Source: Caldilineaceae bacterium (GTDB lineage: Bacteria > Chloroflexota > Anaerolineae > Caldilineales > Caldilineaceae). Taken from it: a stretch of 64,000 bases of DNA. The position numbers were made by a program, and so were the translations under genes. Below the pieces are notes generated by a model. That model saw nothing but the letters and a program-made list of their open reading frames with translations, had not been told where the DNA came from and made no database searches. The stretch covers positions 1 through 64,000 of the forward strand of contig JACKBA010000010.1 of assembly GCA_020634815.1 (NCBI GenBank). The letters are read 5' to 3'. Positions 13,699-22,732 of the stretch are shown here, one piece after another. Position 1 is the stretch's first letter; each line of letters starts with the position of its first letter.

Positions 13699-14634
13699 CT
13701 ACGCGCTCGCGCCCGACGTCAGTGAGACGGGGTGCGCTTCCGGCCCGCCGTTACCCCAGCCGTTGGCCGCTGCCCAGCCTTCCTTGCCCACGCGCAGGCA
13801 GAAGTCCGCCACTTTGCCCGGAATGTCGACGCCGGTCGGTGCGATGCTGTTGCGGAACTCCATGGTGTAGTTGACCTCGTTGATCAGCAGCCCGCGATCC
13901 GGGTCCTCAAAGACATCGATCGCCACGACGCCGCCGCCCACCGCGTTGGCCGCAGCCACGCAGATGTCGTTGAGTTCGGGCGTGATCGGGCAGTTGCTGG
14001 CCTTGCCGCCGCGCGCCGTGTTGGTGATCCAGTGTTCGGAGGCGCGGTAGATTGCCGCGATCGTCTCGCCGCCGACGACAAAGGCGCGGATATCGCGCAG
14101 CGGTTTGTGCACATACTCCTGGATATAGAAGATGGAGTGATGGTACGAGCCCAGCACTTCCTTGTGCTCCAGGATGGCCTCGGCGGCCTCGCGGTCGTTG
14201 ATCTTGCTGAGCAATCGCCCCCACGAACCGACGGCCGGCTTGAGCACCACGGGATAGCCCAGTTCCTCGATGGCCTGGAGCGCGCTCTCCGGCGTGTAGG
14301 CGACCAGGCAGCGCGGCTGCGGCACGCCGGCCGCCGTCAGCGCGCTGGTCGTCTGGAGCTTGTTGCCGCAGTTGTCCGCCACCAGCGCCGTGTTGACCGT
14401 CTTGATACCCTGGTCGTTGAGAATGCGCAGGCTGTAGAGCGCGCGGCCGTGGCTGATGCAGCGCTCCACGACGACGTCGAAGCCCTGGAAGCGCCGCGTG
14501 TGCGCCTCGGCCGTGATGTCGAAAATGAGCGTGTTGTCGTCGACCAGTTCCAGGTCGACGCCGCGCCGGTCGAACGCCTCGAAGAGCAGCTTCTCCTCGG
14601 CGCGCACGCGTGAGTAGAGAATCCCGACGCGCAT
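13699..14634 (-). CDS. lysX: LysW-alpha-aminoadipate ligase
   Basis: ATP-grasp ligase (RimK-like) that attaches alpha-aminoadipate to the C-terminal Glu of LysW. Starts MRVGILYSRVRAEEKLL; ATP-grasp signatures include VLKPAVGSWGRLLSKIND, the YIQEYVHKPLRDIRAFV segment and metal-binding LINEVNYTMEFRNS. 311 residues, slightly longer at the C-terminus (Gly/Ala/Ser-rich tail) than usual. Start 14634 directly follows the lysW stop (TAA then GATG), so the two are co-translated neighbours. Substrate preference is inferred from context. Confidence 0.93.
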   Translation of the reverse strand: MRVGILYSRVRAEEKLLFEAFDRRGVDLELVDDNTLIFDITAEAHTRRFQGFDVVVERCISHGRALYSLRILNDQGIKTVNTALVADNCGNKLQTTSALTAAGVPQPRCLVAYTPESALQAIEELGYPVVLKPAVGSWGRLLSKINDREAAEAILEHKEVLGSYHHSIFYIQEYVHKPLRDIRAFVVGGETIAAIYRASEHWITNTARGGKASNCPITPELNDICVAAANAVGGGVVAIDVFEDPDRGLLINEVNYTMEFRNSIAPTGVDIPGKVADFCLRVGKEGWAAANGWGNGGPEAHPVSLTSGASA

Positions 14635-14635
14635 C

Positions 14636-14821
14636 TTATTCGCCCCAGTCCTCTTCTTCTTCAGGCGCCGTCGCCAGCTCGATGGGGTCGATGTTGACGA
14701 CCTCCAGGTCGACGCCACACTCCGGGCATTGCACGATCTCGTTCTGCATGACGTTCGTCAGTTCGATCTCGGCAAAGCATTCGGGGCACTCCGCGGTGCC
14801 GGATGCAGTTTTGAGGGCCAT
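14636..14821 (-). CDS. lysW: Amino-group carrier protein LysW
   Basis: A 61-residue acidic carrier protein. Two CPEC motifs form the zinc-binding globule, and the C-terminus EEEEDWGE ends with the EDWGE signature whose terminal Glu carries the amino-acid intermediates. All of LysX, LysZ, LysY, LysJ and LysK act on substrates attached here. It immediately precedes lysX. AAGGAGAATT-type ribosome-binding sequence lies just upstream (CAAGGAGAATTTAACGT before the ATG). Unambiguous marker of the LysW pathway. Confidence 0.97.
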   Translation of the reverse strand: MALKTASGTAECPECFAEIELTNVMQNEIVQCPECGVDLEVVNIDPIELATAPEEEEDWGE

Positions 14822-14862
14822 ACGTTAAATTCTCCTTGTGGTTGAATATGGTTTTCTACAAC

Positions 14863-14968
14863 TTGAGATTGGAGATTGGGAGATTGGAGATGACGAAGAC
14901 TTTCCGAACGACGATCCAATCTCCAGTCTCCAATCTCCAATCTCTTAATCTCTCAATCGCCTAATCTC
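14863..14968. repeat. Inverted GGAGATT-heptamer repeat
   Basis: Left arm of GGAGATT/GGGAGATT units, a central unique segment (GACGAAGACTTTCCGAACG), and a right arm of AATCTCC-type heptamers that runs into the last codons of the dehydrogenase gene (stop at 14953). Sister copies: 16119-16213, 16862-16966, and inside coding sequence at 2490-2540 and 19012-19081. Confidence 0.8.
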
Positions 14969-16077
14969 TCAATTATCGCTGCCGTCATCTCTTCCGTATT
15001 TGCCGTCCCGCCCAAATCCGCCGACCAGATGCCGGCGCCAAGCGTCCGTTCGACCGCGGCCTGCACCTGCGCCGCCGCACTCGCTTCACCCAGCGCGTCG
15101 AGCAACTGCGCCGCCGCCAGAATTGTCGCACACGGGTTCGCAACGCTCCTGCCGGCGATGTCGGGCGCGCTGCCATGCACCGGCTCGACCAGGGTGAAAT
15201 TGTCGCCGGAATTGGCGCTCGGCGCCAGCCCCAGCCCGCCCACCAACGCCGCCGCCGCGTCCGACAGGATGTCGCCGTAGAGGTTGGGCGCCACGATGAC
15301 GTCGTAGCGCTCCGGCTCGCGGATCATGCGGTAGATCATGGAGTCGACGATCTGCTCCTCGACCTGCACATCCGGAAATTCCTGCGCCACCGCCAGGCAC
15401 GCCTCGCGAAATAGCCCGTCGCTCAGGCTGAGGACGTTGGCTTTGTGCACGATAGTGACGAGGGGTGAGAGGGGATGAGGGGATGAGGGGGTGAGGGGAT
15501 GAGGGGGAGTGCCACAGTCTCCCTCTCTCCCCCTTTCCGCCTCTTTCTCTGCGTCTCTGCGCCTCTGCGTCAAAATTCCCCTCGACCGCGCAAGCTCGAA
15601 CGCCTTCCGTGCGATACGCTCCGACGCGCGGCGGGTGATGACACGTTGGGCGACCGCTGTGTTACCGTCATCCTCCAGCCGCTCCTGGCGCACGTAGAGA
15701 CACTCCGTGTTCTCGCGCACGATGAGCATGTCGATGCCGGGGCGGCTGCCGGTCACGGGCATGGAGACGACCGGGCGCAGGTTGGCGTACAGGTCGAGTT
15801 GCTTGCGCAACGCCAGGATCGGACTGCTGTAGCCCTCGACCTTGCGGCTCGGCGACTGGGTGGCGCCGAAGATGGCGCCGTCGCAGCCGCGGATCACGGA
15901 CGCGGTGCGCTGCGGCAAGGCCGTGCCCGTGCGCTCGAAGACCGCCCAGCCGGCGTCCAACTCCACGAAATCAAACGCCAGCGGCAGCGCCTCCAGCACC
16001 CGCCGCGCGGCCGGCACCACTTCTTGCCCCACGCCGTCGCCGGGAATCAGGGCAATGCGATAGGTTCGGTCAGTCAT
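14953..16077 (-). CDS. Homoisocitrate dehydrogenase-type (isocitrate/isopropylmalate dehydrogenase family)
   Basis: NAD(P)-dependent beta-decarboxylating dehydrogenase; by context the third enzyme of the aminoadipate route (homoisocitrate to 2-oxoadipate). Motifs: IALIPGDGVGQEVVPA, LDLYANLRPV, IVRENTECLYV, TIVHKANVL, NLYGDILSDAAAALVGG and EPVHGSAPDIAG. Residues about 163-206 are an insertion between AFELARSR and TIVHKANV, encoded by GAGGGGAT-type and GACGCAGAG-type repeat DNA; relatives pass straight between these strands. Leucine 3-isopropylmalate dehydrogenase is the alternative, but the ENTECLY substrate loop and lysine neighbours favour homoisocitrate. Confidence 0.85.
   Translation of the reverse strand: MTDRTYRIALIPGDGVGQEVVPAARRVLEALPLAFDFVELDAGWAVFERTGTALPQRTASVIRGCDGAIFGATQSPSRKVEGYSSPILALRKQLDLYANLRPVVSMPVTGSRPGIDMLIVRENTECLYVRQERLEDDGNTAVAQRVITRRASERIARKAFELARSRGILTQRRRDAEKEAERGREGDCGTPPHPLTPSSPHPLSPLVTIVHKANVLSLSDGLFREACLAVAQEFPDVQVEEQIVDSMIYRMIREPERYDVIVAPNLYGDILSDAAAALVGGLGLAPSANSGDNFTLVEPVHGSAPDIAGRSVANPCATILAAAQLLDALGEASAAAQVQAAVERTLGAGIWSADLGGTANTEEMTAAIIERLGD
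15459..15590. repeat. Repeat DNA inserted in frame in the dehydrogenase gene
   Basis: Consists of tandem GAGGGGAT/GAGGGGGT units (15459-15512), then a polypyrimidine stretch and a CTCTGCGCCTCTGCGTCAAA segment identical in kind to the right arm of the intergenic palindromes at 20284-20383. It is a multiple of three without stops and is translated into a Pro/Ser- and Arg/Glu-rich loop. Confidence 0.75.
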
Positions 16078-16118
16078 CGGAAGCTTTTCCTTCTATGGGC
16101 GGGATTGGAATTTCAAAA

Positions 16119-16213
16119 GAGATTAGAGACTTGAGATTGGAGATTGGTGCTTTCGTAAGCGCAAATCTAGCGTCATCCGATTGCATAATCTCCAATCTCC
16201 AATCTCCAGTCTC
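16119..16213. repeat. Inverted GGAGATT-heptamer repeat
   Basis: GAGATTAGAGACTTGAGATTGG-like left arm (heptamers), a unique centre, and right arm of three AATCTCC units, between the LysE-family gene and the dehydrogenase gene. Could fold into a long hairpin in the transcript. Confidence 0.75.
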
Positions 16214-16216
16214 TAT

Positions 16217-16843
16217 CTACACCAAACCAACCCCGCGCAAGATCGCAATCATTCCAAACGCCACAATCACGCCGCCCGCCACGTAGTTGATCCAGCGCAG
16301 GGTCCGCGCGGTGACAACGCCGCGCAGCAGCGACACGCCGCCCGACAACATCAGCCACCACGCCGCCGACCCTGCAAAGACGCCGGCGACCAGTAGCAGC
16401 GCGGCCAGCGAATCGCCGCTGGTGGCAGCCAGCCCGGCGCCGGCAAAGATCGCCACGAACGACAGGATCGTCATCGGATTGGTCAGCGTCAACAACAATG
16501 TCGAGCTGTATGCGCCTAGCAGGCCGTGCCCCTCGACCGTGGCTGCACTCTGCGCCGGCGGCGCCAGCACCGTGCGCACGCCGAGATAGCAGAGAAAGAG
16601 CCCGCCGGCCAGCCCCAGCCACATCTGCTGCTGCACCAGAAAGGCCGTGAGCAGGCTGAGCCCGAACGCCGCAATCGCGCCGTAGATGGCATCCGCCGTG
16701 GCCGCGCCCAGCCCCGAGACCAGCCCGGTGACACGGCCGTTGTTGAGCGTGCGCTGGATGCAGAGCAGCCCGATCGGCCCGACGGGCGCTGCGATGGCAA
16801 AGCCAAGAATCAGTCCGCGCAAGAAGAGAGATGAATCCATCAT
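16217..16843 (-). CDS. LysE-family amino-acid exporter
   Basis: Inner-membrane exporter of the LysE/RhtB superfamily, about 208 residues with six hydrophobic segments. Family features: FAIAAPVGPIGLLCIQRTL near the N-terminus (LysE GPN-like loop), and LLLTLTNPMTILSFVAIF in the middle. It lies among lysine-biosynthesis genes on the same strand, so lysine or a basic amino acid is a reasonable but unproven substrate. Start at MMDSSLFLRG (16843); the upstream in-frame extension is repeat DNA. Confidence 0.85.
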   Translation of the reverse strand: MMDSSLFLRGLILGFAIAAPVGPIGLLCIQRTLNNGRVTGLVSGLGAATADAIYGAIAAFGLSLLTAFLVQQQMWLGLAGGLFLCYLGVRTVLAPPAQSAATVEGHGLLGAYSSTLLLTLTNPMTILSFVAIFAGAGLAATSGDSLAALLLVAGVFAGSAAWWLMLSGGVSLLRGVVTARTLRWINYVAGGVIVAFGMIAILRGVGLV

Positions 16844-16861
16844 ACTGTGCTTTCGTCGGGA

Positions 16862-16966
16862 AGAGAGATTAGGAGATTGGAGATTAGGAGACTGGGCGAT
16901 TGCCACGTAAGTCGTGCCGTCAATCTCCAATCTCTCAATCTCCCAATCTCACCAATCTCCACTATA
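16862..16966. repeat. Inverted GGAGATT-heptamer repeat
   Basis: Left arm GAGATTAGGAGATTGGAG, centre GGGCGATTGCCACGTAAG, right arm CAATCTCCAATCTCTCAATC. It begins upstream of the LysE-family gene and its right arm overlaps the last codons of the NUDIX gene (stop at 16949). Confidence 0.75.
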
Positions 16967-17422
16967 CGGCCCACCGCCCTGCAAATACTCCCCCACCCGC
17001 GCCCGGCACGACCGTTGCATGTCCGGCGGCAGGTTGGTCAGGCTGAACCAGGCGCAGCCTTCGACCTCCCATGTATCGGGCGGCGGCCCGGGCAGGTCGA
17101 ACGTCTCGCTCACGTAGACGGCCACGTGATCGCTGCGGCCGTTGTGATTGCCCAGATAGAGCCCCAGCAGCCGCGGCTCGCCATGTACGATGGCGCCTAC
17201 CTCTTCGCTCGCCTCCCGCATGGCCGCCTCCGCCAGCGACTCGCCCCGCTTGACCCCGCCGCCTGGAAAGTACCACTTGCTGGCGTACGAGTGGTGGATG
17301 AGCAGCGTCATCCCGTCGCGCACGAGCATGATGCGCACGGAGGGCGTCACCGGGCGCAGGATCGGCAGGAACAGGTCGTAGCCGTGGCGCGCCGCGCGCA
17401 GCAGCAGGGTGCGCAAGCTCAC
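16949..17422 (-). CDS. NUDIX hydrolase
   Basis: A 157-residue NUDIX-fold pyrophosphohydrolase. The Nudix box reads GGGVKRGESLAEAAMREASEEVG, here split as GGGVKRGESL and REASEEVG, with the REXXEE metal-binding residues intact. GTG start at 17422 overlaps the stop of the homoaconitase small-subunit gene (GTGA); a longer frame is an antisense-like artefact of that gene. Substrate unknown; housecleaning of nucleotides or ADP-sugar is typical. The C-terminal end is extended into the adjoining heptamer repeat. Confidence 0.85.
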   Translation of the reverse strand: MSLRTLLLRAARHGYDLFLPILRPVTPSVRIMLVRDGMTLLIHHSYASKWYFPGGGVKRGESLAEAAMREASEEVGAIVHGEPRLLGLYLGNHNGRSDHVAVYVSETFDLPGPPPDTWEVEGCAWFSLTNLPPDMQRSCRARVGEYLQGGGPYSGDW

Positions 17423-17913
17423 GCCGCCGCCAGCTTTCGTTTGACGTACGCCACCAGCCCGCCCGCCTGGACGATGCCCATGACGCTGGCGCTCAGCGGC
17501 GGAAAGACAAACTCGCCGCCGGCACAGCGGATTACGTGGCGCTCCGTATCGACCGTGACCATCTCGCCCGGCTGGATGGCCTCCGCCGCGGCCGGGCACG
17601 CAATGGCCAGCAGGCCGTTGTTGAGCGCGTTGCGGTAGAAGATGCGGCTGAAGCTGGCAGCGACCACCGCGCCGACGCCGTTGTAGACCAGGCAGGTGGC
17701 CGCCTGCTCGCGGCTCGACCCGCAGCCAAAGTTACGCCCGCCCACGATCACATCGCCCGGCTGCGCATTGGCGGCGAAGGTCGGGTCGAGATCCTCCAGC
17801 GCGTGGCGGGCAATCTCGGCGCGCTCGGTCACGGTATAGGTGTATTTGCCCGGAAAAATCACGTCGGTATTGATGTTGTCGCCGTATTTCCAGGCGCGGC
17901 TGGTGATGTGCAT
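17419..17913 (-). CDS. Homoaconitase / 3-isopropylmalate dehydratase-type small subunit
   Basis: Swivel domain of an aconitase-superfamily hydratase; pairs with the large subunit encoded about 0.6 kb upstream. Motifs: YGDNINTDVIFPGKY, VGGRNFGCGSSREQA and FSRIFYRNALNNGLL. About 165 residues, as in LeuD/HacB-type small subunits. The active-site loop YTYTV-type sequence resembles the homoaconitate/lysine enzymes, but LeuD cannot be excluded from sequence alone. ATG 17913 or GTG 17925 could be the start; both lack a strong ribosome-binding site. Confidence 0.88.
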   Translation of the reverse strand: MHITSRAWKYGDNINTDVIFPGKYTYTVTERAEIARHALEDLDPTFAANAQPGDVIVGGRNFGCGSSREQAATCLVYNGVGAVVAASFSRIFYRNALNNGLLAIACPAAAEAIQPGEMVTVDTERHVIRCAGGEFVFPPLSASVMGIVQAGGLVAYVKRKLAAA

Positions 17914-18037
17914 GGCTTGACTCACTGGTGTATAATCTTAATTGACAAGCCGGGCAGTCAGCATGGCGGTTTCGACCGCCGTCTGACAACATCTCCACAA
18001 GCGCCGCAATGGCTGAAAGTGGAGACCCCGGCTTCGT

Positions 18038-18487
18038 TCATTGGCTGCTCAACAACTGTTCAATCTGCTCCCACTGGATCTCGCCATCCGCCTTGCGTAA
18101 TCCACGGTAGACTTCGCGAGCCAGCAGATCGGCTCTGTGACCTGCAACATTGTCGATCCGAATCCAGGACGCACGAAACTCGGGCCGGTCCCTTCTGATC
18201 AGTTCCACCAGCCGCCGCACGATGATGCGGTGTGCGACTGCACCGCTGTAGTCGAGATCAATAGTGATGCGGCGGATTTCAGCAAGTTTTGGACGTACAG
18301 CCAGATAGGCGAATATCGCAAGCAAGGCAAATTGCACCGGCTCCTTTGTCTTGAGCATTGCCACGGCTTTCTGCTTGACCGCCGCCGGTGCACATAGCGC
18401 CATCTGGTGGTCGTTCGCTATCGCCACGATGCTATCCTTGTCCCATGCCTCAATCTTTGCGCTGATATCGATACAAACAGAATACAT
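18038..18487 (-). CDS. Unknown protein, possible nucleic-acid-related fold
   Basis: A protein of about 149 residues beginning MYSVCIDISAKIEAW. No family recognised. It alternates short strands with helices (ITIDLDYSGAVAHRIIVRRL; SWIRIDNVAGHRADLLAREV), and the paired acidic residues in the N-terminal and central strands are reminiscent of RNase H-like or DUF3800-like folds, which is a guess. It lies directly downstream of the homoaconitase large-subunit stop and upstream of the small subunit, on the same strand, so it interrupts the two subunits. Confidence 0.6.
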   Translation of the reverse strand: MYSVCIDISAKIEAWDKDSIVAIANDHQMALCAPAAVKQKAVAMLKTKEPVQFALLAIFAYLAVRPKLAEIRRITIDLDYSGAVAHRIIVRRLVELIRRDRPEFRASWIRIDNVAGHRADLLAREVYRGLRKADGEIQWEQIEQLLSSQ

Positions 18488-18491
18488 AGCG

Positions 18492-19804
<1,313 letters not shown>

Positions 19805-19808
<4 letters not shown>

Positions 19809-20260
19809 AGCTGCTTCTCGTAAAAGACGCTCAATGGGTCGTCCCAATAGCCGGCGAACGGCCCGATCTTGACGTAGCCCATGCGCTCGTAGAGACCGAT
19901 GGCCTCGTAGGAGTGCACGCCCGTTTCCAGCCGCGCAATGCCGACGCCGCGGGCACGCAGGTGATCCTCCAGGAAGGCGAGAATCTGCCGGCCGATGCCA
20001 TGCCCGCGCGCAGTCTCGCTCACGAACATGCGCTTGATCTCGGCATACCCTTCCGGCATGAGCACGGCCGCGCCGCAGCCGGCAACTGCGTCGTCGAGCC
20101 GGGCGACGCAGAAGATCACGTTCGGCTGCGCCAGCGCTTCGACATCGACCAGGTGGTTGCTCTCCGCCGGATAGAGCGACGCCGCGTACGCGTCCGACGC
20201 CCGGATCAACTCGCCGACTTCCGGCAGTAGCGGCGATGCCAGCTCGATCAAAACCGCCAT
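19805..20260 (-). CDS. GNAT-family N-acetyltransferase
   Basis: A 151-residue GCN5-related acetyltransferase. Acetyl-CoA-binding motif A is visible as VSETARGHGIGRQILAFLE (Q/RxxGxG/A: RGHGIG), followed by motif B with LETGVHSYEAIGLYERMGY. ATG 20260 (MAVLIELAS) is chosen; the upstream frame reads through an intergenic palindrome. The stop overlaps the start of the homoaconitase large-subunit gene (ATGA), suggesting translational coupling. Substrate unknown. Confidence 0.87.
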
Positions 20261-20283
20261 CGATCTGCTCCAGGCTGGATATT

Positions 20284-20383
20284 TTGACGCAGAGGCGCAG
20301 AGGTCCAGAGATTCGCAGAGAAAGGAGAGAGAATTCCTCGTCTCTCTTTGTCCTTCTCTGCGCCTCCGCGCCTCTGCGTCAAA
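20284..20383. repeat. Inverted repeat, GACGCAGA 8-mer family
   Basis: Left arm TTGACGCAGAGGCGCAGAGG, right arm CTCTGCGCC...CTCTGCGTCAAA, with a variable centre. Same family at 20995-21092, 40332-40444, 63247-63337 and 63387-63477, and as a half-copy in the dehydrogenase gene near 15550-15580. Here it separates the NUDIX and GNAT genes. Confidence 0.8.
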
Positions 20384-20396
20384 GTGCTTGCTAACA

Positions 20397-20966
20397 TCAG
20401 AGTTCCCCCCGCAGCAGCAGGTAGGCGACGGCCGCGACGACGACGCGGTCCTTGATCTCACCGCTCAGCACCGCCTCTTTCAACCACGCCGGCGCTACCC
20501 AAGCGAAGGTGACATATTCGCCGTGGTCGTGGTTGGTGACGGCCGCCGGCGCCAGCCCGCGCACGCGGTAGAGGTGGCTGATGGCTACGCCAAAGCCGGG
20601 ATTGTCCCACACCGCGCCGAGATAGGTGACAGTCTCGTCGTCGACCGTGGCGGGCGCGTAACCTGTCTCTTCCAGCAACTCGCGCAGCCCGGCCGCCTGC
20701 AAATCCTCGCCCGGCGCGGCCAGCCCGCCCGGCACCTGCCAGACGACCTCGCCCACGCCGTGGCGGTATTCGCGCTCCAGCAGAATCTCGCCGGCGGCGT
20801 TGAAGCCGATCACGCCCACGCCGATGCCGGCCGGCTCCAGCCGCGTGTATTCGTAGCGCTTGCCGTCGGGCAACTCGACCTCGTCGACGACCACGCCGAT
20901 CCAGCGGTTGCCAAAGACGCGCTGCGAGGACAAAGTCTTCCAGGCGATCGGGTCAAGATTGGACAC
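20397..20966 (-). CDS. NUDIX hydrolase, ADP-ribose pyrophosphatase-like
   Basis: A 189-residue NUDIX protein with the ADP-ribose pyrophosphatase-like N-terminal domain (VFGNRWIGVVVDEVELPDG, then KRYEYTRLEP) and Nudix box GLAAPGEDLQAAGLRELLEE followed by TG. It probably hydrolyses ADP-ribose or a related nucleoside diphosphate. GTG start with AGGAAA upstream. Flanked on both sides by GACGCAGA-type palindromes, so it looks like an inserted cassette in the lysine gene row. Confidence 0.88.
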   Translation of the reverse strand: MSNLDPIAWKTLSSQRVFGNRWIGVVVDEVELPDGKRYEYTRLEPAGIGVGVIGFNAAGEILLEREYRHGVGEVVWQVPGGLAAPGEDLQAAGLRELLEETGYAPATVDDETVTYLGAVWDNPGFGVAISHLYRVRGLAPAAVTNHDHGEYVTFAWVAPAWLKEAVLSGEIKDRVVVAAVAYLLLRGEL

Positions 20967-20994
20967 AACAGTTTCCTATTCGTGGCTAACGGCT

Positions 20995-21092
20995 TTGACG
21001 CAGAGTCGCAGAGGGGCAGAGATTCGCAGAGAAGAGCTAGCTTCTAAATGGGACTCTCTGCGGTTGCTCTGCATCTTTGCGCCTCCGCGTCA
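20995..21092. repeat. Inverted repeat, GACGCAGA 8-mer family
   Basis: TTGACGCAGAGTCGCAGAGG left arm; right arm TTTGCGCCTCCGCGTCA. Lies between the homocitrate synthase stop and the NUDIX start. Confidence 0.78.
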
Positions 21093-21105
21093 GATGTTGT
21101 TGAAC

Positions 21106-22281
21106 TCACGCCGGCGTCTGCTCGATGCCTTCGATGACGTCGGTGCTGATGAGCTTGCTGTGATATTCGCGCAGCAGAAAATCGACATCGTCGAGCGTGA
21201 GGCGCTTCTGGTCAGCCAGCGCCTTGATGTGCGACGTGACGGCCTTGACGTCGTCGTCGCTGAGCGCGAGCTGCAACTGCTCGACGCGCTCCTTGATGGC
21301 GTTCCAGCCGGTGAGGCGATGCGCAACGTGGATGTAGCGGCTCAGCCCGAAGTCGGCCGGGTCGAGAATCTCGTAGGTGCTCGGGTTGTTGAGAATCGCC
21401 TTGGCGTGGATGCCGGCCTTGTGCGTGAACGCGGTGAAGCCGGTGATGTAGTTATTGAAAGGCACGTCCACGTCAACCAGGCCGGCCACGTAGTTGTCGA
21501 TCTCGCGCAGCAGCGGCAGGTTGTACTTGGCGCGCACCGCCTCCGGGTTGTGCGCATACATGCGCGCAACCAGCCCGCCCAGCGGCGTGATGCCGTTGCG
21601 CTCGCCGATCCCAAGCACGGAGGTGTCGACGTGCGTAGCGCCGGCCTCCAGCGCGCAGAAGGCGTTGGCGACGGCGCAGCCGGTATCGTTGTGGCCGTGA
21701 AACTCGATGTCGCAGGAGACGACGCCGCGCAGCGTCTTGACCAGATCGAAAACCTGGCGCGGATTGGCGACGCCCACCGTATCGGCGATACCGACACGGT
21801 TGACGCCGATCTTGTCCACGGCACGGTAGATGGTGAGCAGGTCGACCAGGTCGCTGCGGAAGCTGTCCTCGGACGAGAAGCGCACTTCCAGCCCCTGGCT
21901 CTTGATGAACTCGATCACTTCGATGGCCGAGTCGATGATGTAGGGAATGTCCTTGCCGTGCGAGAACTGGCGCAGAAAGCTACTCGTGCCGAAGACGACG
22001 TCGATGCCGTCGGCGCCCGTGTCGATGGCGAGCTTGGCGTCGTCCATGTGACAGCGCACGTGGGTGAGGATCTTCGTCTTGAGGCCGAGCGTGGCGATGC
22101 GCTCCAGGTCGGCGCGGCTCTGCGGGCTGGCGGCGGGCGAGGTCAGCTCGATGTACTCCACGCCAAAGGCGTCGAGCAGGCGGGCGATCTCGGCCTTCTG
22201 GTCGCTGGAGAAAAAGGCGTTGGCGAATTGCTCGCCCTCACGCAGCGTAGATTCGATGATGGCAAAACGGTCAAGACTCAC
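21106..22281 (-). CDS. Homocitrate synthase
   Basis: First committed enzyme of the aminoadipate lysine pathway: condenses 2-oxoglutarate with acetyl-CoA to homocitrate. DRE-TIM metallolyase: IIESTLREGEQFANAFF at the N-terminus (catalytic Arg14/Glu15), metal-binding FHGHNDTGCAVANAF, and FTHKAGIHAKAI. The 391-residue length and RLTGWNAIKERVEQL in the C-terminal region match homocitrate synthases better than LeuA. Start GTG 22281 is preferred because AGGAG lies 8 bases upstream; the longer frame would add a non-family N-terminus. Its transcript has an attenuator-like leader (22546-22761). Confidence 0.92.
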   Translation of the reverse strand: MSLDRFAIIESTLREGEQFANAFFSSDQKAEIARLLDAFGVEYIELTSPAASPQSRADLERIATLGLKTKILTHVRCHMDDAKLAIDTGADGIDVVFGTSSFLRQFSHGKDIPYIIDSAIEVIEFIKSQGLEVRFSSEDSFRSDLVDLLTIYRAVDKIGVNRVGIADTVGVANPRQVFDLVKTLRGVVSCDIEFHGHNDTGCAVANAFCALEAGATHVDTSVLGIGERNGITPLGGLVARMYAHNPEAVRAKYNLPLLREIDNYVAGLVDVDVPFNNYITGFTAFTHKAGIHAKAILNNPSTYEILDPADFGLSRYIHVAHRLTGWNAIKERVEQLQLALSDDDVKAVTSHIKALADQKRLTLDDVDFLLREYHSKLISTDVIEGIEQTPA

Positions 22282-22329
22282 GGCGCACGCTCCTATTGGC
22301 AAGAACCAAAGACAATCGGCAAGACATAG

Positions 22330-22525
22330 AACCACGGCCACAAAGACACGAAGAATCAAAGATGCACAAAGGAATACAGAAGAAGTCAGTCTGATTACCA
22401 GTGGAAGTGGCGGAGCGGCGCCATCGGTTCTGCGTCAGTGCAGCATTCCTCGCAAACTTGAGGAATCAATTCTTCCACCCTCTTCTTCGTGCGCCCTTTG
22501 CGCCTTTGTGTCTTTGCGGCCCTCT
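22330..22525. repeat. Inverted CACAAAG-type repeat in the homocitrate synthase leader
   Basis: Left part contains CACGGCCACAAAGACACGAA, right part CTTTGCGCCTTTGTGTCTTT, so the arms can pair across a variable middle. A relative with TTTGCGCCTTTGTGTG occurs at 46625-46690. Confidence 0.65.
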
Positions 22526-22545
22526 TCTCTTCCTTCTTCCAGACA

Positions 22546-22582
22546 AACAAAAAACCGGCTCATCCGTCTGGATGGCCGGTTT
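22546..22582 (-). terminator. Intrinsic terminator / attenuator upstream of homocitrate synthase
   Basis: Minus-strand hairpin with arms AAACCGGC...CATCC and GGATG...GCCGGTTT (one bulged base, AGAC loop) followed by TTTTTTGTTTG. It lies about 145 nt after the promoter at 22733-22761 and 265 nt before the homocitrate synthase start; it could also end transcripts coming from the CobW gene. Confidence 0.8.
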
Positions 22583-22614
22583 CGGTTTCGTCGCTGAACC
22601 CGAGCAAGCGCAAA

Positions 22615-22680
22615 TCACCAGACGGTGTGGTCCGGACCCTGCTTCTTGCTCTGCTTATTGATGGCGAACGATGCAAACAT
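22615..22680 (-). CDS. Candidate 21-residue leader peptide with clustered lysines
   Basis: ATG at 22680, TGA at 22617-22615. The peptide has Lys at positions 9, 12 and 13 (all AAG), 3 of 21 residues, ahead of a Trp-stop end. The last codons contain CCGTCTGG (22625-22618), the exact complement of CCAGACGG (22571-22564) in the terminator hairpin. A GGGAAAAG stretch upstream is a weak ribosome-binding site at a long distance. A six-codon ORF (MEREKQ) precedes it. Expression is inferred, not shown. Confidence 0.5.
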   Translation of the reverse strand: MFASFAINKQSKKQGPDHTVW

Positions 22681-22732
22681 ATTACTGCTTTTCCCGTTCC
22701 ATGGCCGAGAAAGCCAAATTAATCAGGGACGG

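Noticed and set aside
14863..14968. Heptamer inverted repeat as an ordinary transcription terminator
   Set aside because: No T-run, and the same element occurs inside coding sequence and in several intergenic spots within co-directional genes.
22546..22730. T-box riboswitch upstream of homocitrate synthase
   Set aside because: The AGGGTCCGGACC stretch only loosely resembles the T-box core, there is no clear TGGN bulge, and the leader from the likely start is too short for a standard stem I; the leader-peptide model fits better.
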